Shown here piece after piece: positions 1 to 7,168 of a DNA stretch of 7,480 bases. The notes below the pieces were generated by a model. The model was given only the letters and a program-made list of their open reading frames with translations. It was not told the origin of the DNA and did not search any database. The position numbers were made by a program, and so were the translations under genes. The stretch's first letter is position 1, and each line of letters starts with the position of its first letter. Source of the DNA: an uncultured Clostridium sp. (lineage in GTDB: Bacteria; Bacillota; Clostridia; TANB77; CAG-508); the NCBI GenBank assembly GCA_946545035.1, contig CAMNND010000049.1:1-7480 (forward strand). The letters run 5' to 3'.

Positions 1-2
1 TA

Positions 3-776
3 CCAATATGGGTATTTTTAATTACAATATTACTTATAGTTGCAATTCTACTTGGAGTTTATTTCTTAGTATTAAGAGATAGCGATAGTGATGATGATAC
101 ATCATCTAAAACAAATTCTTCAAGAAAAAAGAATGATAGTGACGACGAAAATGAAGATGAAAACAAATCATCAAAGAATAATACAACAAACAATACTTCA
201 AATAACACAGCAAATAATTCAACAGGAAATAATACATATACACCACCATCAAGTGATTCGGGATCAAGCTATACAGTTGCAGTAGGTGGTTTTACTGTAA
301 AGGTTCCAGATAATTATATTTATCAGGTATCAGATAATATGATTAAAATTGGTGATGAGAATGATACAATACTAATACATATGATGATTCAGGAAACACC
401 ATATTCATCTATTGTTAGTAGAAAAGATGAATTAGCAAGTAAAATCCGTACTAATGGAGCTACAGTTTCTAAAGTAGAAGAAAAAACAATTAACGGAACT
501 CAATGTATTGCGTATGAAGTAACAGAAGCAGGTCAAAATTATGTATTAGCAGTAGTAAGAGTTAACTCAATGTATACAGCAGTATGTGAGGTAATAAATG
601 CTGACTATACAACATATGACTATAATGCACTTGGAACAGCTGTTTCAATTGCAACTACAGCAGAAAAATCTAGTAGCACAACAACTACACCAACAGCACC
701 AAGCAGCAACAATAATAACACAACTACAAATCTAGAAAGTAAAACTACAATAGACCTTAAAAATATATTAGAATAA
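3..776 (+). CDS. Membrane-anchored protein with Asn/Asp/Ser-rich linker and extracytoplasmic domain (5' partial)
   Basis: The reading frame is open from the first full codon (position 3) to TAA at 774-776, so the true start lies upstream; 257 residues are visible. The fragment opens with a membrane segment (visible residues about 2-24). A low-complexity linker rich in Asn, Asp, Ser and Thr follows (about 27-89), then a folded region (about 90-222) beginning with a YTVAVGGFTVKVPDNY stretch, and a Thr/Ser/Asn-rich tail. The layout fits a single-pass protein with a short cytoplasmic N-terminus and a domain displayed outside the membrane. Clostridial proteins of this shape often carry an N-terminal zinc ribbon, but that part is outside the window. 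The gene probably shares an operon with the LRR genes downstream. Function is unknown. I am confident that it is a real gene and that it is membrane-anchored, but not of its role. Confidence 0.8.
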   Translation, partial: PIWVFLITILLIVAILLGVYFLVLRDSDSDDDTSSKTNSSRKKNDSDDENEDENKSSKNNTTNNTSNNTANNSTGNNTYTPPSSDSGSSYTVAVGGFTVKVPDNYIYQVSDNMIKIGDENDTILIHMMIQETPYSSIVSRKDELASKIRTNGATVSKVEEKTINGTQCIAYEVTEAGQNYVLAVVRVNSMYTAVCEVINADYTTYDYNALGTAVSIATTAEKSSSTTTTPTAPSSNNNNTTTNLESKTTIDLKNILE

Positions 777-783
777 TTGATAA

Positions 784-817
784 TGGAAAGGAAAATCTAC
801 TTTGATTTTCCTTTCCA
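784..817 (+). terminator. Perfect 14-bp hairpin between membrane-protein gene and LRR gene
   Basis: The arms at 784-797 (TGGAAAGGAAAATC) and 804-817 are exact reverse complements around a 6-base loop. The hairpin starts 8 bases after the stop codon. The sequence after it (AAGATAAATT) lacks a U tract, so a classical intrinsic terminator is doubtful. It could instead be a partial terminator, an mRNA 3' stabiliser or a processing site that sets different levels for the genes on either side. Confidence 0.55.
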
Positions 818-841
818 AGATAAATTGGGAAGGAAATGCAA

Positions 842-2086
842 ATGAAGAAACATTTAAAGATAAGTTTAATATTAATTCTTATAGCATTTGCTAGCATTGT
901 TGTATGTCCAATACATGCTAAAGCAGCAGAAAAAGTCATAACATTTAGTGATAAAAGTATGTATGACGCAATGAAAAGTCAATTAAAAGATAAGTTAGTA
1001 GCTACGGATGACAACAATCAGTCCATTACAATGACAGATGAAGCAATCGAAAATACAAAATCGCTTTATTTAAGTAAAAAAGGTATTACGGATTTAAGCG
1101 GAATTGAAAATTTTATAAATCTTGAAACGATAGATATTCAAGGAAACGGAATAACAAGTATTGAAAAAATTCCAGGAGAAAAATTAAAATCTTTATCTGT
1201 ATCAGAAATTGAAAAAATAAAAGATATAAATCTAATAGAGAGCTATAGTAATTTATATAGCATCGATGTAGATGGTAGTAATCTTAAAGAAATACCAGAA
1301 TCTATGAAAAAGATATCAAATCAACTTTCATATATTGACTGGACGAATGGTGTGCTAGAATCAACTGCATGGGTAAAAGATTTTCCTAAAATAAGGTATC
1401 TAAAGATAGAAAATAATAATATAAACAATCTAGATAATTTATCTACTCTAAGTGATTTGTCTTCTCTAGATTTATCAGGAAATCAAATAGAAAACATAGA
1501 TGAGATTGGAAAGTGTGTCTCGCTATATTCATTAGAGCTTAATGATAATTATGTGACAAGCTTAGATGGTATATCAGGATTAAGTTTAGGATCATTAAAT
1601 GCTGCAAATAATAGAATAACAGATATAAACGCTCTTAATGTTGGAAGAATAACCACACTAGATTTATCTAACAATTGTATATCTGATTTTGATATCATTA
1701 AAGATGTTGCTGTTGATAAGAGCTATAAAATATCTGGACAATTGATAAAGATAGACGTTAATTCAGGAGATAAAGTAGAAATTCCAGCTATGATAAATCA
1801 ATCTAAAAATTTCTTCAATGCAAATGATATCGAAATGTTAAATTGTACTATTGATGGCAACAAATGTGAAATTGACGAATCGGTAACATATGCAAGAATA
1901 AAAATAAATGATGGTGTTTTGAAAGATTCAATGGTGTACTTTAATGTTACGAATGTTCAAGTTCCAGGTGTAACAGGAAAAACAATTAATTTTACCAAAA
2001 CACAACTTATAGTTATATGTGAAGTAATAATTATAATGATTATTTCTGTATTTATTATTGCAAAAGTTAAAAAGAAAAAGAACTAA
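842..2086 (+). CDS. Internalin-like LRR surface protein, C-terminally membrane-anchored (first of a tandem pair)
   Basis: The product is a 414-residue protein. ATG at 842 is preferred over ATG at 836 because the GGGAAGGA motif (827-834 region) is 7 bases from the former but almost touches the latter. A signal peptide with a Lys-rich start and a long hydrophobic core ends at AKA, with likely cleavage after residue 28. A cap region (30-75) precedes LRRs of the LxxLxLxxNxI type; the consensus Asn falls at residues 102, 192, 214, 236, 257 and 278, so the later repeats are spaced 21-22 residues. A C-terminal domain (about 300-375) contains Cys335 and Cys342. A membrane helix (about 388-407) and a KVKKKKN tail anchor the protein. 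LRR proteins of this type usually bind proteins or glycans at the cell surface. The ligand is unknown. The next gene is a paralog with a similar cap and C-terminal domain, starting 18 bases later, so the two are probably co-transcribed. Confidence 0.88.
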   Translation: MKKHLKISLILILIAFASIVVCPIHAKAAEKVITFSDKSMYDAMKSQLKDKLVATDDNNQSITMTDEAIENTKSLYLSKKGITDLSGIENFINLETIDIQGNGITSIEKIPGEKLKSLSVSEIEKIKDINLIESYSNLYSIDVDGSNLKEIPESMKKISNQLSYIDWTNGVLESTAWVKDFPKIRYLKIENNNINNLDNLSTLSDLSSLDLSGNQIENIDEIGKCVSLYSLELNDNYVTSLDGISGLSLGSLNAANNRITDINALNVGRITTLDLSNNCISDFDIIKDVAVDKSYKISGQLIKIDVNSGDKVEIPAMINQSKNFFNANDIEMLNCTIDGNKCEIDESVTYARIKINDGVLKDSMVYFNVTNVQVPGVTGKTINFTKTQLIVICEVIIIMIISVFIIAKVKKKKN

Positions 2087-2104
2087 AGAAGGGAGGTACT
2101 TGTA

Positions 2105-3496
2105 ATGAGATTTAAAAAAGGTAGAATTATATTTGCTATATTTATAATAATAGTTGCAATATTAATTGGATTAATGCATGCTGATGCGGCAAATGAAAAA
2201 ACAATTGCCTTTGAAGATGAAAACTTATATATTCAAGTAAAAGATTCCCTTGGAGATAAAGTAAAAAGTTTCGATAATGATAAAAAGACTATTACTGTTG
2301 ATGTCGATGAAGTAACAAGTTTGTATATTTTTAAAAATGAAATAAAAAGCCTAGACGGAATTGAACAATTTCCAAATTTAACTTCATTAAGCATAAGCAA
2401 TGGTGAGGCTATTGGTGGAGATGGTGAAGATGTACATACCGAATCAAAATGTAAGTTAGAAGGACTTGATAAATTATCGCAGTTAACAAAATTAACAGAT
2501 CTAAGTTTATTATACTGCCAAATTAATGATGTAGATATGCAGTATTTTGAGAATTTAACTAATTTAAAAAAATTAAACTTATCATACAATGAAATAAGTG
2601 ACGTAAATAAACTAACTAATTTGACCAAATTAGATTCTCTTACACTGACAGGAAACAAAATTGTAGATATAAACCCTTTGAATAAGTTAGAAAAAGTTAC
2701 TAGTCTAGACATAAGCAAAAACAATATAGGTGATGTATCAGTTTTGGCATCTATGAGAAATATTACTTCTCTAAAATGTTCATCTAATCAGATAAGTGAT
2801 ATATCGGTAATATCAAATCTAACAAAATTAAAAAGCTTTTCATGTAATAATAATGATGTTTCTGATATATCAAGTTTATCGGATTTAAGATGTCTAGAGG
2901 AAGTATATTTAACAGGAAACAAAATTATAGATTTTTCACCATTAATAGAACTACCATTATTAGAGATGGACGATACATATATTACAATGATTGGTAAACA
3001 AAATATCCAAATAAATGTTAAAGATGGAGATGTAGTAAAATTACCACCAGTTGTAAAACAGGCTTTTGAATTATTTGAACCGGCAGAAGGTATAGATTGT
3101 ATCAATTGCAAAGTAACACCTGATTATGAATATTGTGAGATAGATCCAGGTGTTGAAGGTGCAAGAATGAGAATATCAAAAGGCTCTATGAAAGATACCA
3201 TAATAATCCTTAAACCTGGCGAAGAAACAGAATCAAATTATAAGTTATCTGAAACAGAAAAAAAGCAAATAAAAGAAGGTAAGGAAAATGAAAAAGCCAT
3301 AATATCATTGCCAAAAGCTTTGGTGATAACTTTAGCTATATTAATAATTGGATTATGGGTAGGCTCTATAGTCTTTATATGCAAAAAGAATGGAAGTAAA
3401 GACGGTACATCAAAAGACTTAAAAGCTAAAAATAGTAAAAAAAATGATGTGGCTGAAAAGCAAGATAAAAAAACAGATGACAAAAATGATAATTAA
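2105..3496 (+). CDS. Internalin-like LRR surface protein, C-terminally membrane-anchored (second of a tandem pair)
   Basis: The product is 463 residues long. The start is set by GGGAGGT at 2091-2097, 7 bases before the ATG. The signal peptide has a Lys/Arg start, a core at about 8-24 and an ADA site, with likely cleavage after residue 28. The cap at 32-65 resembles that of the preceding gene (F-x-D-x-x-L/M-Y motif). LRRs cover about 68-288. Six repeats are perfectly phased, with the consensus Asn at residues 162, 184, 206, 228, 250 and 272, exactly 22 apart as in internalin-type LRRs. The C-terminal domain (about 300-370) keeps the CEID motif, with Cys335 and Cys344 and an extra Cys332. A charged linker follows, then a membrane helix (about 405-425) and a 38-residue Lys/Asp-rich cytoplasmic tail. 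This tail is much longer than the paralog's. The gene is the last of the envelope block, directly before a strong terminator. The binding partner is unknown. Confidence 0.88.
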   Translation: MRFKKGRIIFAIFIIIVAILIGLMHADAANEKTIAFEDENLYIQVKDSLGDKVKSFDNDKKTITVDVDEVTSLYIFKNEIKSLDGIEQFPNLTSLSISNGEAIGGDGEDVHTESKCKLEGLDKLSQLTKLTDLSLLYCQINDVDMQYFENLTNLKKLNLSYNEISDVNKLTNLTKLDSLTLTGNKIVDINPLNKLEKVTSLDISKNNIGDVSVLASMRNITSLKCSSNQISDISVISNLTKLKSFSCNNNDVSDISSLSDLRCLEEVYLTGNKIIDFSPLIELPLLEMDDTYITMIGKQNIQINVKDGDVVKLPPVVKQAFELFEPAEGIDCINCKVTPDYEYCEIDPGVEGARMRISKGSMKDTIIILKPGEETESNYKLSETEKKQIKEGKENEKAIISLPKALVITLAILIIGLWVGSIVFICKKNGSKDGTSKDLKAKNSKKNDVAEKQDKKTDDKNDN

Positions 3497-3510
3497 ATAA
3501 AATAATAAAT

Positions 3511-3550
3511 AAAAGCTTTATTTGTAAATTGATTACAGATAAAGCTTTTT
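3511..3550 (+). terminator. Intrinsic terminator after the LRR genes
   Basis: A 17-bp stem with one G-T wobble is formed by 3511-3527 and 3533-3549 around a 5-base loop. It contains AAAGCTTT in both arms and runs into CTTTTTATTT. It lies 14 bases after the LRR stop codon, so it ends the envelope operon. The stem is nearly symmetrical with an A-run at its 5' side, but no - strand gene is there to use it in reverse. Confidence 0.85.
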
Positions 3551-3564
3551 ATTTGTGTTAATAC

Positions 3565-3593
3565 TTTAAAATAACGTAAAAATTTAGTATAAT
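3565..3593 (+). promoter_or_regulatory. SigA-type promoter for truA
   Basis: TTTAAA (3565-3570, 4 of 6 consensus) is followed by a 17-base spacer and a perfect TATAAT (3588-3593). It lies just after the terminator and 25 bases before the truA start, so the transcript would have a leader of about 20 bases holding only the ribosome binding site. Confidence 0.7.
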
Positions 3594-3618
3594 ATAGCCA
3601 GTTTGAAAGGAAGTTTTT

Positions 3619-4362
3619 ATGAGAAATATAAGATTAACGATAGAATATGATGGAAAAGATTTTAATGGTTGGCAAAAACAGCCAAACAAATTAAATATAC
3701 AAGGAGAAATAGAAAGAGCCATTGCTGAATTAACAGGAGATGAGAAAATTGATTTGATTGCTTCTGGAAGAACAGATGCAGGTGTTCATGCTCTTGGTCA
3801 AGTGGCAAACTTCAAAACAGAAAACTTAAGTATTCCAATAGATAAATTTGCTCTAGCTATTAATACAAAGCTAAAGAAATCTATCAGAGTAATAAAAGCT
3901 GAAGAAGTTGATGAGAGATTTCATAGTAGATACACATGCAAAAAGAAAACATATAGATTTGTAATTAATAATAATGAATGTGAAAGTGCTATATATAGAA
4001 ACTTAGAATACCATATGCCAGTTAAATTAGATATTGAAAAGATGCAAAAAGCAATTAAATATTTTGAAGGTGAACATGATTTTAAAGGCTTTAAAGCAAG
4101 TGGAACTAGCAGTAAATCAAGTGTGAGAACTATATATAATGCGGAAGTAAAACCAGCTGAGAATGGCAGAATTTTTATAGAATTAACTGGAAATGGATTT
4201 TTATATAACATGGTTAGAATTATAGCAGGAACACTAGTTGATGTTGGCATGGGAAAAATAGCTGTAGAAGATATACCAGATATTATAGCATCAGGAGACA
4301 GAATGAGAGCAGGTAAAACTTTACCGCCAAGTGGATTATTTCTATTAAAGGTTGAATATTAG
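3619..4362 (+). CDS. truA: tRNA pseudouridine(38-40) synthase TruA
   Basis: TruA converts uridine to pseudouridine at positions 38, 39 and 40 of the tRNA anticodon arm in the cytoplasm. At 247 residues the protein is the normal length for the family. The catalytic motif GRTDAGVHA spans residues 50-58, with Asp53 as the expected nucleophile. The N-terminal YDGxxFxGWQxQ motif (10-21) is present, as are FHSRY (101-105), KTYRF (110-114), GNGFLYNMVRIIAGTLVDVG (191-210) and the C-terminal AGKTLPPSGLFL (231-242). GAAAGGAAG (3605-3613) serves as the ribosome binding site. The gene has its own promoter just after a terminator. In many Bacillota truA sits beside ribosomal protein and ECF transporter genes, so its separation here is a rearranged context. 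The identification is secure. Confidence 0.97.
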   Translation: MRNIRLTIEYDGKDFNGWQKQPNKLNIQGEIERAIAELTGDEKIDLIASGRTDAGVHALGQVANFKTENLSIPIDKFALAINTKLKKSIRVIKAEEVDERFHSRYTCKKKTYRFVINNNECESAIYRNLEYHMPVKLDIEKMQKAIKYFEGEHDFKGFKASGTSSKSSVRTIYNAEVKPAENGRIFIELTGNGFLYNMVRIIAGTLVDVGMGKIAVEDIPDIIASGDRMRAGKTLPPSGLFLLKVEY

Positions 4363-4364
4363 GA

Positions 4365-4375
4365 TATAATATAAT
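4365..4375 (+). promoter_or_regulatory. Overlapping -10 boxes upstream of the Nudix gene
   Basis: Two overlapping TATAAT hexamers (4365-4370 and 4370-4375) begin 3 bases after the truA stop. No convincing -35 box is seen at 16-18 bases upstream, so this may be a weak or activator-dependent promoter, or simple AT richness. Just downstream lies an AATATG-T-CATATT inverted repeat (4381-4393) that could be an operator. Confidence 0.3.
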
Positions 4376-4413
4376 GTCGAAATATGTCATATTAAGAGAT
4401 AAGGAGAGTTTGT

Positions 4414-4836
4414 ATGAAAGAATATAACTTAATATTGGTTTATGACGAAAAAGAAGAGAATATATTAATGTGTAAAAGGGCTAAGGAACCATACAAGGGA
4501 AAGTATAATTTAGTTGGTGGTAAAGTAAACCCTGGTGAAAATAAATTAGATGCCGCATATAGAGAGCTTATGGAAGAAACTGGTATTAATTATTCTGACA
4601 TTGACTTAACATATATTTTAAATTTTCAATACCCAATGAGTGATATGGAGCTTGAAGTATATGCAGGAAAGCTAAATAAAAATGTAAATCTTGTTGAAGA
4701 AGTAAATAAGCTTTATTGGATAAACAAAAATGAAAATTTTGCTGATAAAGAAAAGTTTGCTGGAGAAGGAAATATAATGCATATGGTAGAGCATGCCGAG
4801 TTATACAGAAATGAGATATTTAAAAATAATGGCTGA
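4414..4836 (+). CDS. Nudix hydrolase, MutT-like
   Basis: Nudix enzymes split a nucleoside diphosphate linked to another group, using a divalent metal. The Nudix box Gx5Ex7REUxEExGU is complete: Gly36, Glu42, Arg50, Glu51, Leu52, Glu54, Glu55, Gly57, Ile58. At 140 residues the protein is a single domain. The CKRAKEPYKGKYNLVGGKV stretch (20-38) before the box resembles MutT/8-oxo-dGTP diphosphatases, so nucleotide-pool cleaning is a reasonable guess. Substrate cannot be fixed from the motif alone. AAGGAGAG (4401-4408) is the ribosome binding site. The gene follows truA by 51 bases and precedes the lyase-like gene by 54 bases, on the same strand. It may be read through from truA. Whether it has any link to the kinase/lyase pair is unclear. 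Confidence 0.92.
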   Translation: MKEYNLILVYDEKEENILMCKRAKEPYKGKYNLVGGKVNPGENKLDAAYRELMEETGINYSDIDLTYILNFQYPMSDMELEVYAGKLNKNVNLVEEVNKLYWINKNENFADKEKFAGEGNIMHMVEHAELYRNEIFKNNG

Positions 4837-4860
4837 CATAGTAAATAGAATACATAAACT
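4833..4860 (+). promoter_or_regulatory. Possible weak promoter before the HopA1-like gene
   Basis: CTGACA (4833-4838, 5 of 6) overlaps the Nudix stop codon. After a 16-base spacer comes TAAACT (4855-4860, 4 of 6). No terminator is visible in the 54-base gap, so the downstream pair could equally be expressed by read-through. Confidence 0.3.
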
Positions 4861-4890
4861 AAATATTTTTACTTATGAAAAGGAGTAATT

Positions 4891-6285
4891 ATGAGTATTG
4901 TTAATGAAATAAAAAATCCATTATATAATGATGAATTTCTTAAATCTATGATTTTATTATATGCAAGACAAACATCTAAAGAGAGAAAAAGTGGTAGCTA
5001 TATTTATCCAGGGCTTGTTGTACATCCTGAGAGCGAAGCTAATGCTGATAAGAGCATATATTTATGGAATTTTAAGAAGAATGTAGAGCAAGATGTAATA
5101 TGCAAGTTGTTGACAGAAGTACTTAAATATAACAAGAAAGATGCTATTAGAATATATATGGATCTTTTTTTAGATGAAAAAGATGAACTTGAATCTATTT
5201 ATATTGATAAAGAAGATTTGATTAGTAAGCTGGAAGACGCAGGATTACTTCAATTATACTCTGATAAAAAATATATGGAAATGTCAGTAAAAGACATTCT
5301 GAGGGAGGTATTTCACGCAGATGGAACAATGGGATTTCATATATATAAATCAAAGTTTTATGGTGCAATGGAGGGATACTCCGATTCAACATTAAAGTTC
5401 TATTTAAATATTGGAGAAAATACCTATGAGTTTTCAAAAATATTTAAACAAAAATGTGAAGAGCACAATTTAAGATATATGTATAAAGTTGTAGATCCAG
5501 AAAAAGACGAAGAGACAAGAGCTGATAAGATGTGTATATATATGGGATTAAGCGATGTTGAAGAATATATTGAAGTAGTTAGAGAAATAAGACAGGAGCA
5601 TCCGGAGTTTAATTACAAAGAAGCTTGTCCACTAATGGGATCGATTGAAGGATGGATTGGTATTGGGGCAGATCCATATAATTTTGAGATGGCTAGATCA
5701 TACAATGAGTCGAGAGCAATATTATTAGAAAATTCTTTAAGAGCTGTATTTGGTAATACTGATGAAAAGAAAATATTACATAAGCTTGAAGTAAATCAGG
5801 CTTTATATATACATAAATTAAGAGCAGAGCTTCAAAGAAGAGCTGCTGAATACGGAATTACTAAACATTTTGCTCTTGATGATGCAATAGTAGATGCATT
5901 AGCAAAACCACCAAAAGAAAGATTTGAAGAGTATGATAAAAAGAAAAATCAACTAGTAAGTAATTTACCATCAAATGAAAGAAAATTAACTCTTTTTCAG
6001 AGAATTAAAGATTTGTTTAGACCACATAGAAGTAAAAGAAATCATAGTCCATTTATTGAATCAATGCCTGGAAATCAAACAAAATATGGAGAGGCTATGG
6101 ATATACAGTTAACTGTTCCAGGTACTGAAGATTTAGACGAGGAAAATTCATATATAGTAAATTTACAAATTAATATTGATGAAAATAATCAAATGCCAAT
6201 AACACAGACTCCAATAGGGAGTGATACTGAAAATCAGAGCAACAATCAGGAGAAAGACCATGATGATAGTGATGTATGGATATAG
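4891..6285 (+). CDS. HopA1-like (phospho-Ser/Thr lyase-type) protein with acidic C-terminal tail
   Basis: This is a 464-residue soluble protein with no signal peptide or membrane helix. AAAAGGAG (4878-4885) sets the start. Residues 1-140 are mainly helical by appearance. Residues about 150-290 follow, by eye, the pattern of the HopA1 effector family, whose members include the lyases of class V lanthipeptide and thioamitide pathways. The cues in order are KFYLNI (169-174), MYKV with Lys199, RADKMCIYM (210-218, an R-x-D motif before a strand), PEF...CPLMGSIEGWIGIGADP (238-262) and SYNESRA (270-276), matching the family's S-[FY]-x-x-x-R segment. Residues 295-355 are helical. The final 100 residues are a basic patch (370-384) and a disordered Ser/Thr/Asn/Asp-rich tail. 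The next gene, an APH-like kinase, starts 11 bases later, which supports a kinase/lyase pair. The family call is from memory and moderate. The alternative is an uncharacterised Clostridia family. Confidence 0.6.
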   Translation: MSIVNEIKNPLYNDEFLKSMILLYARQTSKERKSGSYIYPGLVVHPESEANADKSIYLWNFKKNVEQDVICKLLTEVLKYNKKDAIRIYMDLFLDEKDELESIYIDKEDLISKLEDAGLLQLYSDKKYMEMSVKDILREVFHADGTMGFHIYKSKFYGAMEGYSDSTLKFYLNIGENTYEFSKIFKQKCEEHNLRYMYKVVDPEKDEETRADKMCIYMGLSDVEEYIEVVREIRQEHPEFNYKEACPLMGSIEGWIGIGADPYNFEMARSYNESRAILLENSLRAVFGNTDEKKILHKLEVNQALYIHKLRAELQRRAAEYGITKHFALDDAIVDALAKPPKERFEEYDKKKNQLVSNLPSNERKLTLFQRIKDLFRPHRSKRNHSPFIESMPGNQTKYGEAMDIQLTVPGTEDLDEENSYIVNLQINIDENNQMPITQTPIGSDTENQSNNQEKDHDDSDVWI

Positions 6286-6296
6286 AAGGTGCAGAT

Positions 6297-7088
6297 ATGA
6301 ATGATAAAGAATTAGAAAACATAATTAAATCTAAATATTGTATTAATGCTAGCCGTATAGAAAAAAGTGACGAGTCAACAGATGGTAACGTGTACATAAT
6401 TAAAGATGAAAATAACAATAAATATGTAATAAAAGTATATATTGATTTAAATCATGCAAGCTCTATGGTTAGCCTTCATACATATGTAAATGGAATTAAT
6501 TTAATAGCTCCAAGTATTATAAGCAATAATGAGAATAGCCAAATAACAGAATATGAAGGTAAATACATAGTCTGCTATACATTTGCAGATGGTGTTAAAC
6601 TTAAAGAGATTAATTTACAAAGTGAAATAATGATAAAGATTGCTGAATACCTTAGAAAGCTTCATGCGATAAAAGATAATAGGTTTAATCTAAAATATGT
6701 TTCATTTGATGTGGATTCAAATAGAAAATCAGTTCTTCATTTTGATATTACAAAAAATAATATTTTTGTAGATGACGATAATATTTGTTTTATAGATTTT
6801 GATGATGCAAAGTTTGGTCCTTCAGTATGCGATGTTGCAATAGCACTGACGAATCTATTTATAAGCAAAGCAAACGGTATTGACATACATGGAATGAAGA
6901 ATTTTATAGACGCATACTATCAGGATGACAAGATACTTAAAGAAGAGGAGATTCCATTAATAAAGGATGCAGCAATAAAATGGCTTCAATCTATAATAGA
7001 TAATCCAAATTTCGATACATCTACAAGGGAAGGACTTGAAAATAAACTTAAATGCTGGAATGAAATAAACATGTACAATTTGACATAA
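6297..7088 (+). CDS. APH-like phosphotransferase (candidate kinase partner of the HopA1-like protein)
   Basis: The protein has 263 residues from ATG 6297, which has AGAAGGT (6284-6290) 6 bases upstream. An in-frame ATG at 6276 would overlap the preceding gene by 10 bases but has no good ribosome binding site. Kinase motifs of the aminoglycoside/choline phosphotransferase fold are clear: YVIKVY with Lys46 for ATP binding, LRKLHAI (119-125), the catalytic loop H148-x-D150-x4-N155 and the metal-binding IDFDDAKFGP (166-175) with Asp167 and Asp169, then Asp179. The usual HGD of the loop is HFD here. Members phosphorylate small molecules or, in class V lanthipeptide and thioamitide pathways, Ser/Thr of a precursor peptide. 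The 11-base gap to the HopA1-like gene suggests translational coupling and a shared substrate. The final two codons double as the -35 box of the next promoter. Kinase assignment is firm; substrate is inferred. Confidence 0.8.
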   Translation: MNDKELENIIKSKYCINASRIEKSDESTDGNVYIIKDENNNKYVIKVYIDLNHASSMVSLHTYVNGINLIAPSIISNNENSQITEYEGKYIVCYTFADGVKLKEINLQSEIMIKIAEYLRKLHAIKDNRFNLKYVSFDVDSNRKSVLHFDITKNNIFVDDDNICFIDFDDAKFGPSVCDVAIALTNLFISKANGIDIHGMKNFIDAYYQDDKILKEEEIPLIKDAAIKWLQSIIDNPNFDTSTREGLENKLKCWNEINMYNLT

Positions 7089-7108
7089 TGCTAAAAAAAC
7101 AATATAAT
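7080..7108 (+). promoter_or_regulatory. Perfect consensus SigA promoter for the small gene
   Basis: TTGACA (7080-7085), a spacer of exactly 17 bases and TATAAT (7103-7108) match consensus at 12 of 12 positions. The -35 box encodes the last two residues (Leu-Thr) of the kinase. Transcription should begin near 7115, downstream of the ATG at 7088, which rules against that ATG as the start in the promoter's transcript. Confidence 0.85.
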
Positions 7109-7116
7109 ATATGCAT

Positions 7117-7131
7117 TCCGTATGGTACGGA
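7117..7131. promoter_or_regulatory. Inverted repeat at the predicted transcription start (operator or 5' hairpin)
   Basis: TCCGTA-TGG-TACGGA has perfect 6-base arms with a 3-base centre and begins about 2 bases after the predicted +1. A related half-site, TTGTACGAAT (7132-7141), follows. This position suits a repressor operator or a short 5' hairpin. No regulator gene is visible. Confidence 0.4.
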
Positions 7132-7168
7132 TTGTACGAATAAGCCTAATACCACAAAGGAGGTTATT

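Noticed and set aside
88..285. Frame rich in His, Ile and Gln near the left edge
   Set aside because: It is the out-of-frame reading of the low-complexity linker of the membrane protein; the in-frame reading continues through the membrane segment to a proper domain.
836..841. Upstream ATG at 836 as the start of the first LRR protein
   Set aside because: The GGGAAGGA motif ends 1 base before it, too close for a ribosome; ATG 842 has 7-base spacing and gives a typical MKK signal peptide start.
2233..3483. Open frames on the - strand across the second LRR gene
   Set aside because: They lie wholly within a well-supported + strand gene, lack ribosome binding sites and mirror its codons; their Ser/Leu/Phe-rich products are typical of antisense shadows.
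7088..7168. N-terminal extension of the small protein from ATG 7088 (Cys/Thr-containing stretch NICIPYGTDCTNKP), considered as a lanthipeptide-like precursor
   Set aside because: ATG 7088 lies in the spacer of the consensus promoter, upstream of the predicted transcription start, and has no good ribosome binding site; the frame runs without a stop into the small gene whose own start is much stronger.
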